This document shows positions 1-10,362 of a stretch of 64,000 nucleotides of DNA, in pieces. Made by a program: the position numbers and the translations under genes. Numbering within the stretch: the stretch's first letter is position 1; every line of letters begins with the position of its first letter. This DNA comes from Prorocentrum cordatum (lineage: Eukaryota > Sar > Dinophyceae > Prorocentrales > Prorocentraceae). The notes below the pieces were generated by a model. It had not been told where the DNA came from and ran no database searches. It saw only the letters and a list, made by a program, of their open reading frames with translations. Location: positions 419,628-483,627 of the forward strand of contig CAUYUJ010001736.1 of NCBI GenBank assembly GCA_963575745.1. The letters run 5' to 3'.

Positions 1-256
1 TAGTAGTAGTAGTAGGAGTTGTTGTTGTTGTTGTTGTAGCGGCGGTCGTAGAAGCTGTAACAGTAGCAGCACTAGTACTCGTACTCGTAGTTGAAATGGA
101 CGTTGTGGTCGTAGTAATAATATGACTAAACAGAATAGCGCTACTACTGGCGGTCGTAGAAGTGGTAGCAGTAGCAGTACTAGCAATCGTACTAGTAGTT
201 GAAGTGGACGTTGTGGTTGTAGTAATAATGCGACTAAGCAAAACACCGCCACCGTG
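1..256. repeat. TAG/GTT-rich tract with 108-bp tandem duplication
   Basis: The window opens in a degenerate trinucleotide tract (TAG, GTT, GTA units). A unit starting GGCGGTCGTAGAAG at 41 is repeated at 149, a period of about 108 bp, and the two copies stay alignable to about 250 (both contain TGGACGTTGTGG and GTAGTAATAAT). No coding signal is visible. Confidence 0.7.
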
Positions 257-904
257 CCTCGGGCACGGAGTGGGCGTGTCTTCAGGTCGTGTGCCTCATC
301 CCGTGAGCCTCAGCCCTCACTCCTGAGGAGTCTTTATGGGACCAGGACCCCTCGCTCTCAAATCTCCCGGGGCTTGCCGCGTGACCCCTGGGCCCTGGCG
401 AGTCTCCCCGCGTGACCTTATCGGACCCAAGAGAACCGCAAAACGGGCCAAAAGGGCCCCAAGCAGCCCCAAAGACGGCCCAAGAGGGTCTCAAGTCGCC
501 CAAAAATCGACCCAAGACGCCCAAAATCGCCCCAAGACGGCCCAAGAAGCTTCCGAGACGGCCCATGTAGCTTCAAACAGGACTCCCAGGAAGGGCCCAA
601 GAGGCCCAAATCGTTCAATCCCTGTAGGGGAACGAACATTTCTATCATATGCGACTTGTCGGCCTTCAGACGGCCGCAGCGCCAAGAAACCGCGGGGAGC
701 CCTCGAAGAGCCTGAACAAAAAAACACTCACCAGGCATTCGTCACCCCAGGGCCTCCTGGAACGCCCCGGCGCCCAATGAATTGGCGAGCTAAAAACGTG
801 CGCCGAGCCAAAGCGGGAGCGCAACTTTGAGGAAATTTCGCTCGGCGCCCAAACGGGAAGGTCATTTCATTCACATCGAGCGGGGGGGGGGGGGGGTGTG
901 CCGC
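257..904. other. Non-coding GC-rich stretch with poly-G run
   Basis: This stretch holds degenerate purine/pyrimidine words of the type GCCCAAGA and CCCCAAGACGGCC between 430 and 600, and a run of 15 G at 882-896. Open frames here are compositional: they encode Gly/Pro/Trp or Lys/Arg/Pro-rich strings without domain-like character. I see no gene. Confidence 0.6.
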
Positions 905-1620
905 GCCTAATTCTTGCCATGCACTTTTGCGAGGTGGACGGCAAGAACAGCTATGTGGGCAGGGAAAATCAGCATGGCATTGTTTCTGACAAGTAAGGTG
1001 GCCCCTCCCGCCTTGGGGCTGCCCCAGAAGTCCGCGCGCGATGTGCGCCACGCCCCATTCTTGCCGCGCATTTCGCATCGTCGACGACAAGACAGGCCAT
1101 GATCAAAGGACAAACGGCAACTCTGCATTGTTTTTAACAGTCAGGATGGGAGGACCCGCAGCCCGCATGGACGTCCGCGCGCGATGCGCGCCGCGCCCCA
1201 TTCCTGCCACATATTTCGCACCGTCGGCGACAAGGCAGGCAGCGCTGAAAAGGAAAAAACCTAGACTTCGTATTGATTTTTTAAAGTCAGGATGGGCGGG
1301 CCCGGATTGGCGGCTGCGCGCGATGCGCGCCGCGTCCCATATGTGCGCCGCGCCCCACTGCTGCCGCATATTTCGCACCGTCGGCGACAAGGCAGGCCAT
1401 GCTGAGAGGAAAAAAAAAACGAAGACTTTGTATTGATTGTTTATAGTCAGGATGGGCGGGCCCAGATTGACTGCCGCGCGCGATGTGGTCCGCGCCCTAT
1501 TCCTGCCATGCTTTTCGCATTGTCGACATCGTCGACGACAAGAAAGACGATGCTGAGAAAAACGGAGACTTTGTATTGATGTTTTACAGTCTGGATGGGA
1601 GGTCCCGGATTGGGTCGCTA
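905..1620. repeat. Tandem repeat, about 140-bp unit, 4-5 copies
   Basis: The block GCGCGCGATGTGCGCC followed by CCCCATTC..TGCC, a TTTCGCA..GTCG.CGACAA core and a TTT.ACAGTCAGGATGGG end recurs with starts near 1036, 1178, 1318 and 1477 (spacing about 142, 140 and 159 bp); a diverged copy lies at 905-1035. Open frames on both strands across it are by-products of the periodicity. Confidence 0.8.
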
Positions 1621-2935
1621 TCGGCTGGAGTACGACGTAGGTGGGGGTGAATAATAATGAGGAGCAAGGATGGGGGGTGGGGGGCGGGGGGTGGGGGGGC
1701 GATCTCCGGGTCAGCCCCTTGGCCCGCCCCCTCCTCTCCCCCGCGCCTGAAGAGGTCAACGTAGTTTACTTCGTATTGTTTTCTTTTCCAGGACTTTCCC
1801 ACGTGAAAGAGGGCTTGGCTCTGGTTGGTCAGCCGCTTGCAAGGTTGATCGCGATGGGCCGTCGAAAAATAAGTAACGCCGGCTTGGGCCGATTGCTTTG
1901 CCGCGCAATCTCCTGCGTTGGCGCGCGAAGGATTTGACCTGGGCGAATCGCTCGCGGCGTTTGCGGCGGGCTCGAAGGCGCGGCCCGGGCCAGCCAAGGC
2001 GCGCCCTTGCGGGGCGACGCGGCAGATCCGCGAGTGACCGAGGGCGGGGGGCCAGGATGGGAGAGAGGAGAAGGGCTTCCAAGGCTCGCGCCCTTAAGAG
2101 GAGAAGGAGAGGGGCTCGAGGAAGGAAGGGGGGCGAGGAGGAGGAAATCGGAAGGGAAAAGGAAAGGGGGCATTTTCTCATTCTTGGGAGATGACAAGTT
2201 TACGGGGGCGCGCGCGTACTTGTGTATATGTGCTGTTTCTGCGTGTCCGTTCCTTCTCCTCTCGCTCCCCGGAGCCCCTTTCGCTGCTTCCTTTTCCTTT
2301 TCCTTCTCTTTTCCTATCTCCCTCCACCGCTGAGTCGAGATGGGCCCCGGGAGGGGTCCGAGGGGCGTTTTGGCGTTCTTGGAAGCCCAGGAAACGCGCC
2401 CCCATGCGCGTGCAGTTCTGGGGCCCTCTCCGCCGTCTGCGCGGCGCTCGTGGCTCCGCGGTGGATGCATGGGGCGAGGGGTAGCGCGCGGGGCAGGGGG
2501 GGCTGCGCGCGAGAGACCAGCCCGCGGAGCCGAATTCGGTGCGCGGGAGACCCCAGCAGTGATGAGCGCAGGCAGAGGGTGGATTCATGTCGAGTGGTAT
2601 TCTCTTCGTTCAATGCACGTTCCCGCCGTCGGGCGAGTCGTCGATGGGAGAGGGGCTGGGCAGAGCCAGTCAACGCGCGCGCTCGCAATCGTCGTCGTTT
2701 TCCATTCTCGCAGCCGCAATTCTCGAGTGCATATTAGCGCGAAAATCGGGGGTGGGGGGGGGGCGAAGATGCCGTCGGGGCAGCGCGTGGGATTTTTCTT
2801 GGATCCGACCGGGCGGCCGCCGATGCGACGAGAGCCTTGGCGGTGCGCCTCGGGCGCGCTTTTTGGGGCGACGGCTCGGGCCCCGCGGGGGCCCGTTCAT
2901 TTTTCGGCCCCCCCGGGCAGGGGGCTTGTTTTTCC
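1621..2935. other. Non-coding stretch without recognised gene
   Basis: GC-rich sequence with purine-rich (2040-2170) and pyrimidine-rich (2240-2330) strand asymmetry. Several overlapping open frames on both strands have Arg/Pro/Ser-rich composition and no recognisable domain. A 44-bp segment at 2425-2468 recurs diverged at 16856-16900. Confidence 0.5.
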
Positions 2936-4166
2936 CAACCATCCTGTGGTGTTGGGTATTCGTTTTGAAGAGACGGTGCCCCGCGTCTCCTCCTGCTGCC
3001 CCCTCCTCCTCCCCCTCCTCCCCCCCCCTTGCGTTTCGCCCACCCAGTGCACCGTTTCGTGGCCCCATGGGGAGCTCCACCGAAGGCTCCAGTGGCAGGG
3101 TTCGCATGGCGGCCCCGCGTTTTGGCGCTCCCCTCACACGGTTCGTAGCCCCATAGGGAGCTCCACCGAAAGGCCCCGGTGACAGGGTTCGCGTGGCGGC
3201 CCCGCGCCATTTTGGCGCACCCCTCACACGGTTCGTGGTCCCATGCGGCGTTCCACCGAACGCCCCAGTGGCAGGGTTCGCATGGCGGCCCCGCGCCAGT
3301 TTGGCGCACCCCATAGGGGGCTCCACCGAAGGCCCCAGAGGCAGGGTTCGCATGGCGGCCCCGCGCCAGTTTGCTGCACCCCTCACACGGGTCGTGGCCC
3401 CATAGGGGGCTCCACCGAAGGCCCCCATGGCAGGGTTCGCATGGCGGCCCCGCACCATTTTGGCGCACCCCTCACACGGTTCGTGGCCCCATACGGAGCT
3501 CCACCGAAGGCCCCAGTGGCGGGGTTCGCACGGCGGCCCCGCGCCAGTTTGGTGCACCCCTCACACGGTTCGTGGCCCCATAGGGAGCTCCACCGAAGGC
3601 CCCAGTGGCAGGGTTTGCATGGCGGCCCCGCGCTATTTTGGGGCACCCCTCGCATGGTTTGTGGCCCCATAGGGGGCTCCACCGAAGGCGGCCCCGCGCC
3701 AGTTTGGTACACCCCTCACACGGTCCGTGGCCCCATAAGGGGGTTCCACCGAAAGCCCCGGTGGAAGGTGTGCATGGCGGACCCGCGCCATTTTGGTTCA
3801 CCCCTCACACGGTTCGTGGCCCCATAGGGAGTTCCACCGAACGCCCCAGTGGCAGGGTTCGCATGGCGGCCCCGCGCCAGTCTGGTGCACCCGTCACACG
3901 GTTCGTAGCCCCATAGGGAGCTCCACCGAAGGCCCCAGGGGCAGGGTTCGCATGGCGGCCCCGCGCCACTTTGGCGCACCCCTCACGCGGTTCGTGGCCC
4001 CATAGGGGGCTCCGCCGAAGGCCCCAGTGGCAGGGTTCGCATGGCGGCCCCGCGCCAGTTTGGTGCACCCCTTCACACGGTTCGTGGCCCCATGAGGAAT
4101 TCCCCTTGCTTCGTCCCACCTGCCCTGCGGTTTTCACACTTGCGCATGGTTGGGTCCTTCGCCATG
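2936..4166. repeat. 89-bp minisatellite array with conserved flanks, copy 1
   Basis: About 13 units of 89 bp (some truncated) run from about 3058 to 4095. Each has CGTGGCCCCATAGGGAGCTC, CACCGAAGGCCCCAGTGGC, a GTTCGCATGGCGGCCCCGCG block and GCACCCCTCACACGG. The left flank (CATCCTGTGGTGTTGGGT, then TTTTGAAGAGAC) and the right flank (GGTTGGGTCCTTCGCCA at 4149-4165) are shared with the array at 14461-15391, so the array sits inside a larger repeated element. Long open frames across it exist on both strands because the unit lacks stops in several frames; I do not call a gene. Confidence 0.9.
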
Positions 4167-5077
4167 ATAATTATAGTGCTCGTGATCGTTATCATATTCT
4201 TCGTATTGTTATCATGATCATCGATTTCTTTTTCCGCGCCATCGCCGTCTGCCGCGAGCGGCTCGAACGTGCGAGCCCGGAAAGCTATTCCACTGCTGGT
4301 TGATAAGTTAGCGAGCTTATGGCTAGCGTTGCATGTGGCGGTGTGAAAACATTAGGCGCGGCAGTGAAAACCGCAGGGCAATAGTCAAGTTCCGGCCAGA
4401 CGGATGGCCAACTTGCCGATCAGAAGTTGCAGTTTGTCATTGTAAACCCAATCGTCAAGTTTGGCGCTCCTGCGTTGACTGCCATTGCAGACTTGCCGAT
4501 CCGCGCATTCCCGCGCGCGAGCGTTAATCCGAGAAACAAGTAGGCGCTTGACTGCGCTCTCGAATGGGGCGGGAATTTTGGAGACGGCGGCGCAATTATT
4601 GCGGGGGGTCCGGCCCGGCAGATAGTGACCAGTGGGGCGGCACTTGCAATTATTATGTGTGAGTGTTGATGGGAAAAAGAGATGGGGTCGTGCCGAGCTG
4701 GCCATGCCCGTGCGGCCCGTCGAGCTCGTGGCAAGTGGCGCGCGCAATGAAGGTTGCGATTGTGCCCGCCCGCGATGCATGGCGCGCCATCGAACGAATT
4801 GTGTTCGACGAATTGCAAAAGCTTGTGACGGTGCAGAGTAGCTCGCGCGCGACCCCGCGCGCCGCCGTTCGCGGCGGCCTCGCGGCCTGACGTCCACGCA
4901 GAAAGTGTAGCAGACAAATTGTTGGAGGGTTCGACGGATTTCATGTTCGCAGCGGCAGATGGGCGGGGGGTGCCGGCGAACGGCGAGTTTATCTCAACGA
5001 GATTGCGGCTGCGCGCCAATCTATGCGCAAGATGAGGCCGACTTCAAACGACGAAGGACAATTCGCTGAGTGGGTAG
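4167..5077. other. Non-coding stretch
   Basis: Less GC-rich than its surroundings, with an A/T-rich stretch at 4160-4240. Open frames are short and have no recognisable motif. Confidence 0.5.
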
Positions 5078-5872
5078 ATGCGTGGGCAAGAAAATCAGGA
5101 AGCTAAATCTTGGATTGGCCAGAGGCAAAGTGCAGATCGTTTTGTGAATTTTGCGAGAGGCGCGACTATTGCCGGGGCGATTGATTTCCGTTTCGCAACC
5201 GGCATGAATTTGAAACCGTGGTTTTGGGATTTGGTATTGCAATATAGTATTGCCGCGCATGTGGGGCGTGGAGTTTCGCGGGCCCGAATTTCGGAATTAT
5301 GTGAAATACTAGGTTCAAGGGCGCGCGCGCTCGCGGTGTCCAATCATTGGGTAACGGAAATAATAAAGACGACGCGCAACCTGCTGTGGCGACCGCCAAA
5401 TTCGTTCATGTGTTCAGAGGCGAGGGAAACAATTCATTCAAGCCGTGCGTCTGTGATGGCGGGAAATTGCATCAGCTTGGCGCCGATCTCGCGAGAGATT
5501 GTTTTGCGCCCCGCAGAGGTAGATGCCCTTCTATGGGCCAGGTGGGGCGGCTCTGGCCTCGACGCGCATTCGCGCCGCCAGGCAGTGAGTCAACAGTCCG
5601 ACGGCAAATTTGCCAAGATATTCGGTCGCGCAAATAAAATTCCCGACGAGGGCTGGCAAGGCTTATTTTGCTGTCAATCGATAATTAAGCAGACGAGGAA
5701 GATTGGGTGGCCTGCGGGCGTCGTTTCCGCGCAGTCGCCATCGCTCGCGAGGGCGTCTTCCACCGCGGTGCCACCCGGGAGTTGGTCGGGGCCCCCCTGC
5801 GCCCAGTGGCCGGCTGGCGAAGAGATGGACATCTTCGATCCAGATGTGGAACTCATTCGGCAGAAATTCTAA
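5078..5872 (+). CDS. Hypothetical ORF, 264 codons
   Basis: An ATG-initiated open frame of 264 codons in a region of more balanced base composition than most of the window. I recognise no domain. The middle contains a short hydrophobic and aromatic stretch (KPWFWDLVLQYSI). A non-ATG open frame (5882-6349, with a basic ERKRRRAEEPK stretch) follows 10 bp downstream in another frame. It may be a chance ORF or an exon of a broken gene; no splice pattern or leader relic supports either. Low confidence that it is expressed. Confidence 0.2.
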   Translation: MRGQENQEAKSWIGQRQSADRFVNFARGATIAGAIDFRFATGMNLKPWFWDLVLQYSIAAHVGRGVSRARISELCEILGSRARALAVSNHWVTEIIKTTRNLLWRPPNSFMCSEARETIHSSRASVMAGNCISLAPISREIVLRPAEVDALLWARWGGSGLDAHSRRQAVSQQSDGKFAKIFGRANKIPDEGWQGLFCCQSIIKQTRKIGWPAGVVSAQSPSLARASSTAVPPGSWSGPPCAQWPAGEEMDIFDPDVELIRQKF

Positions 5873-6976
5873 ATTGGACGATTGAAGGAGGTCCCGCCGA
5901 GTTACCATGACGATGTAAAGTGGTCTCTGGAATGCTTGGGCAGGGCTATGAGGGGCGAGCCGGTTTCCCGTTCGAGGAAAGATCAGGCCTTCATCTGCGC
6001 GGGGTGCCGGGGGATTATTCAATGGCCATCCATGGCTGCGCAGGCATATGACGGCCTTTGCTCGACGGCCGTTGGGTTTGGTTCTTCGGGGCGAAGTGGG
6101 GATGCAACCTCGGTTTCGCGTTGTGGCCACCTCGAGGGCGTGCGAGAAACCCGGCGCATTCTATCCATGAAGGCAAAACCTCGTAATGGTTTCGAGTCTG
6201 ATCTGACTGCTGGTGTGCCTGAGAGGAAGCGCCGCAGGGCAGAGGAACCAAAGTGCGCTGGCGCCCCCAAGACTGAACAAACCACGGCCGAGGCAGAGCT
6301 AATTAGCCGAAGGAGAGGAAGACATGGAACGAGCGCGGCGGTGAACTGACAGGGAAGGAATATCCCGCGCTGTTCATGAGTCTCGTGTCAACGTTGGAAT
6401 GTGCGCGGGTTGGCGCCCGACGGGGCTCGACTTGGATACTTTCGACGACGGCTATGATCCGTTTGGTCATCGTCATGTGTCGGTGTAGGGAATTCATTTA
6501 GCACTGAAAACGTTTTGCGCAAGCTTTGAAGCTCAAAGTTGCTTGCGCGTCTCATGTCAGCTGATTGCTGACCGCGCCTGCGATTTACACTGATCTTATG
6601 CGTCGTGCTCAGTGCGATTGTGGCTGCTGGTCGTTCCCAATAGAAATGCTGGTGCTAGCAGCGAAACTCATGCTTCCAGCGGCGGCACTCACGGTGCGCG
6701 CCCGTGTATAAATGCCGCTGTTCGCGGCGAGAACTCGCGGCGAGCGCGCGCATACTGCCGCTGCCAGCAAAGCAAATCACCACCCGCCAAACCACCCCAA
6801 CCCAACCCGAAGGCCCAATATTATATTCGATTTCCAGTGGGGGGGGGGTCGGGGAACATTGAAACATCACGTGGAATCCGTGCCCCCCCCAACCCACAAG
6901 TCGGGTCAAATTCGGGTCTTCGGGTTGGATTGGGGTGGTCTGGTAGGTAGTCAGCAAAATACACCTGAATTGTTGA
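5873..6976. other. Stretch without supported gene
   Basis: Open frames here (for example 5882-6349) start at non-ATG codons and show no recognisable domain. Nothing else structured is seen before the GT tract. Confidence 0.4.
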
Positions 6977-7030
6977 TGTGTGTATGCGTGTGTGTGTGTG
7001 TGGGTGTGCGCGTGCGTGTGTGTGTGTGTA
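6977..7030. repeat. (GT)n microsatellite
   Basis: An interrupted GT dinucleotide run of about 54 bp. Confidence 0.95.
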
Positions 7031-8547
7031 TAAAAGTTCCAAGTATAACAGTGCAAGTAAGACAATAAGAGCCAACTCGTCGGCAGTTCTGCTTGATCTT
7101 GCATGCGTGTTCTTGGTCGTGGTCGTTGCGACGTCAGTGTTTTCATGAGAAACCTGGCGGCCACCGAGAACATCGAGCCTTTGCGTGGAATGGGTCTGCT
7201 GAGAAGATGTCAAGCATGGAGCGAAGATATGCTCGAATAACAAATGCAGAACGTTACGTGAAGTCAATGACGCTCAATGTTATAATTTGTTGATACAGAC
7301 CTTGACAAAAGACAACGTGCCGGACCAAACTATATTATTGCTGTGCCTTGGGTGAGGTTTCAGGTGGTGTTATTTTCGTCAACTTTGGCATCGTGCCTGT
7401 CGCTCTGCTCAGGCAGCCGGAGCGGGAGTAGAAGCCATTTTGCCGGCGTGGCTTGATTGGGAACCACAGTGTGAGGACAGAGGGAAATTACACATTAGAA
7501 ATTAATTGCATGGGGATGTTTCTCTGTCGTAAGATCCGCGACGCTTTGCGTTGTCATCTCAGGGTTTCGACATTGCAGATTCCACCCCAGAAAGACCCAG
7601 AGTACGGCGTATATAAGCGAAGGATCTTCTGACATACTCAACGCAGCTAAGCATGACGTACATTTCGCGCAAAGAGGAGAAGCATGTGCATCTAGAGACG
7701 TTGTAGCGGATGGGAACGACAAGGTCACTCGCATCATAATGAAAGCCAATAAGAGATTCAAGGATATGTACCAACATGGAGGTGGGCCCGCTGTTGACAG
7801 AAAACATGGGTGATGGCAGCGCGTCAAAGAAGCTGCCGAAATATAGGATGACGATCTAGCATTGGAAGCTTCTGGTTTGCCGTGGACTTGAAAGAGAGAG
7901 GTCAACAAGGATCCTTGAATGCAGTTCCCCACCTTGAAGACATGACACGTTGCGAACGCGCGGAATATAAAGAGGAAGCGCCGCCACAGTCAGAGAATTC
8001 TAAAAACCGCTTTTCGCGATTATTTTGGGTGTTGCAAGTGCATGCGCCACGACTGGAAGGGAACCTTGTTCTCTGGCGCATGCTATCTTGACGGCTCCCA
8101 TTGGAGAAGACAAGTGGGATGCACCGCGTGCCCCGATGGAGAAGCAGACGTGCAATTCTCAAGCGGCCGGGCACTTCTGGTTCAAATTGAGCACGCCCGC
8201 GGCGGATTTCTTTTTCGGCACTTCTACGCGCGGCGCAACCGAGTCTGTCGATCCGATATACGCAGGGCTACGCTCCGGCAGTAAGCAAAAAGCGGGCTCG
8301 CACAGGCTAGTGTGCAAAGCAGACATTATTTTTCCAGCGGTTCGGAGGGTTGCACGTCCTCGCAAGTAAGCTAGTCGCTCGCGCATTAGGCCATGCATTT
8401 ACGAGAACAGTGTTCGTCTTCGCCATGGCAGGGGCGCGACCCAACGAGAGGTCCAGTGCTCAAGTTGCGCAAGAAATGATTTGCTCGCATTCGTTATCAC
8501 CGTTTCATAGCCGTTACTTCCACTGCATACACTATCATTATTGCATT
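7031..8547. other. Stretch without supported gene; left flank of the first Ngaro-type element
   Basis: Moderate-GC sequence. A 145-codon minus-strand frame (7495-7932) and plus-strand frames of 90-114 codons have no recognisable domains. The last bases, TTGCATTCAT, form the left insertion flank of the element starting at 8548. Confidence 0.4.
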
Positions 8548-8550
8548 CAT

Positions 8551-8602
8551 GTGAGTTGTACGTGAATGATCTATGCGCGCTCGTAATTAGTTTTTTCGGC
8601 TC
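8551..8602 (+). repeat. Split direct repeat A1 of Ngaro-type element 1
   Basis: Starts GTGAGTTGTACGTGAATGAT and ends TTTTTTCGGCTC. It matches 14114-14164 with two substitutions and one T fewer. It lies immediately before the first ORF and marks the 5' end of the element. Confidence 0.9.
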
Positions 8603-8608
8603 ATACGT

Positions 8609-8980
8609 ATGAGGCCAGAGGTTGGCATCGGTCTCTTCGCAGTCGGACTTGCGAGGGAGCTCGCTTCTTTAGCTTCACTTTCCACTCGACACCAGTGCCC
8701 AGACTGCTTCTGTGACTGCCCTCGGCCTTCGGAGTGTCCGAAGGTACCCGACTGTGTGCGTCCGCTGCCGCTGGAACGTCATCCTGTGCGCGAGGTGCCG
8801 CCCGACTTCTTCAACGGGACGTGCTTCATCGCACCCGCAGACGCCAGCGTCTCCCTTGCCAGTATCGGCCTCCTGGGAGTGCTACTCGGAGCAACAGTTG
8901 GAGGTCTACTCGCTCGGCGTTGCTGTCCTCGTCGTGTTGCTGCCCCTCGCCGTGGAGGGTTCGGTCGCGTTGAACAGTGA
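8609..8980 (+). CDS. Small Cys-rich single-pass membrane-type ORF of Ngaro-type element 1
   Basis: A 123-codon ORF beginning seven bases after repeat A1. Residues 30-50 form a cysteine cluster (CPDCFCDCPRPSECPKVPDC), followed by a linker and a strongly hydrophobic stretch at about 81-102 (VSLASIGLLGVLLGATVGGL), then a basic tail with CC. This looks like a lumenal or extracellular Cys module, one membrane anchor and a short cytosolic tail, though no clear N-terminal signal peptide is seen. The second Ngaro-type element has the same arrangement at the same place (24240-24715: CPDCWC cluster, then a hydrophobic run). The stop TGA shares its A with the ATG of the gag frame (TGATG), which would suit reinitiation. 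Function unknown; a role in particle or membrane association is a guess. Confidence 0.6.
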   Translation: MRPEVGIGLFAVGLARELASLASLSTRHQCPDCFCDCPRPSECPKVPDCVRPLPLERHPVREVPPDFFNGTCFIAPADASVSLASIGLLGVLLGATVGGLLARRCCPRRVAAPRRGGFGRVEQ

Positions 8981-10362
8981 TGGCGGGAGCCGCGGAGGCT
9001 CTGCCAGGTGGCTATGCCATCTACTGGTACGAAGGGGACGACTACGGTCAGTCACAGGATGACAAACGCATCTGGGTTGGGGCTTCGCCTGACTTCGATG
9101 TCTACGCGGAGGAGTGGAGGACTACTGGAGATCGCGGGCCGATCAGAGTTGAAGTGCTGAGTGGCCGCGCGGTGCCGAGGGGGCTTCCGAGGCCCATCTA
9201 CCGTTTCGATCAGACGGTGCCCTGGGACAAGTTGCTGGAGCTGAGGGCCGAGGCTATGCATGTGATCGTCGACGAGGGGCTCGACGAGATCCCGCACGCG
9301 AGAGTGCGGGACGACACGTTTGCGATCAGGAACTTCCGTCGGCCTCGCCTCGGAGCGCGAGGTCCTGCTCCTCCTCTGCCGCAGCCTGTTGACGGTCAGG
9401 CTGACCTTGCCGCCGCTCCCGAGAGTGACGAGGTCTGGGTCGCGTCGGAGCCTGTCTTCGACGGGGACCAGGAGGTGGCAAGGATCGGCACTCAGGTCGC
9501 TGAGGAGTCCGTGGCGCGCAGGCTCGGGAACCGCGGCTTCGCCAAGTTCGGCTCGGTCGTCGCGGCGCTCGAGCGAATCAAGGTGGACGACCTCGACGGC
9601 TACTTCTCGGGCCGCAAAACCTTGCTCCTGGTGGGCCTAGGTGGCACTCACACGCCCGACGAGCGTGATGGAGGCCCTGGCTCGCCCACAGGGCTCCAGG
9701 CCCTGCGGGGGGCTTTTGCGGGCCCGCAGCTTCCTGATACGGGTGAGGAGCCTGACAAGAAGGCGGACGAGGATGTTCGCACGCTGTCGGTGAGGTTCAA
9801 CGCTTTCAACCGCAGGGGGCGCGTCTGGGTGGACTCGGTCAAGGAGACGGTCGAGGACGCCTTCTCGGACTGGCCCTTGGATGATCCTCGCACTTTCCTG
9901 CGGCTGATGATGTCGTTTGCACAGCTGGCGATGGTGCCCACGTTCTGGCTAGAGCGCCATCTCAAGACGGCGGGTTGGAGCGAGAACGATCGCTCTATTC
10001 ATGAGATGCGGGTGATGGCGGAGGTTTTTGAGCTGGCTACCTCTCACGATCAACTTAACGTTGCTTCGCCCGCGGCCTTCGAGGGGTTGGGGCGGAGATG
10101 GCAGGCTATACTTGAGGCTCATGGTAAGAACCCTATGAACCCGAACTACGAGATTGCTGATAAGTTCTCGGGCTACAACCGCCGACAACAGCTGGTGGCA
10201 TCTGCGCCTCGCCCCTACGTGGCCACGGAGGTGCGGGAGGAGGCTGAGATCGACAAACAGACTAGCAAGGCCAAGGCTCTGAGGGACGAGGCCAAGGTCG
10301 CCCTCAAGCGCGGGAAGTCCGCAGGGAAGGGCAAGGAGAAGGAGGGGGGCAAATATGAGTGA
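8980..10362 (+). CDS. Gag-like ORF of Ngaro-type element 1
   Basis: A 460-codon frame starting at the ATG that overlaps the previous stop. The N-terminal part (residues about 10-70) has the aromatic and acidic pattern YAIYWYEGDDYGQ...RIWVGASPDFDVY. A central proline/acidic linker follows, then a helical region at about 265-400 (FNAFNRRGRVWVDSVKE, LERHLKTAGWSENDRSIHEM, FELATSHDQLNV) and a Lys-rich tail. The helical region corresponds to the segment WCLKYQVKEGG...SSDHMDVFN at about 26000-26200 in the other Ngaro-type element, so it is a conserved gag-like module. No CCHC zinc knuckle is visible. It overlaps the next ORF by eight bases (ATGAGTGA). Its presumed role is packaging of the element RNA; this is inferred from position and conservation only. 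Confidence 0.65.
   Translation: MAGAAEALPGGYAIYWYEGDDYGQSQDDKRIWVGASPDFDVYAEEWRTTGDRGPIRVEVLSGRAVPRGLPRPIYRFDQTVPWDKLLELRAEAMHVIVDEGLDEIPHARVRDDTFAIRNFRRPRLGARGPAPPLPQPVDGQADLAAAPESDEVWVASEPVFDGDQEVARIGTQVAEESVARRLGNRGFAKFGSVVAALERIKVDDLDGYFSGRKTLLLVGLGGTHTPDERDGGPGSPTGLQALRGAFAGPQLPDTGEEPDKKADEDVRTLSVRFNAFNRRGRVWVDSVKETVEDAFSDWPLDDPRTFLRLMMSFAQLAMVPTFWLERHLKTAGWSENDRSIHEMRVMAEVFELATSHDQLNVASPAAFEGLGRRWQAILEAHGKNPMNPNYEIADKFSGYNRRQQLVASAPRPYVATEVREEAEIDKQTSKAKALRDEAKVALKRGKSAGKGKEKEGGKYE

Noticed and set aside
3192-4000. GCCATTTTGGC words resembling the core of the spliced leader
   Set aside because: They are part of the repeated minisatellite unit (GCGCCATTTTGGCGCACC); the remaining leader bases do not match.
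3058-4095. Regularly spaced repeats that might be read as CRISPR-like
   Set aside because: Units are contiguous with no unique spacers, and the sequence is eukaryotic.
2670-4137. Long open frames on both strands across the first minisatellite (up to 295 codons)
   Set aside because: They follow the 89-bp unit through several frames and strands; no codon-usage or domain signal.
7495-7932. 145-codon minus-strand ORF
   Set aside because: No domain, no conserved context, overlaps other frames of equal size.
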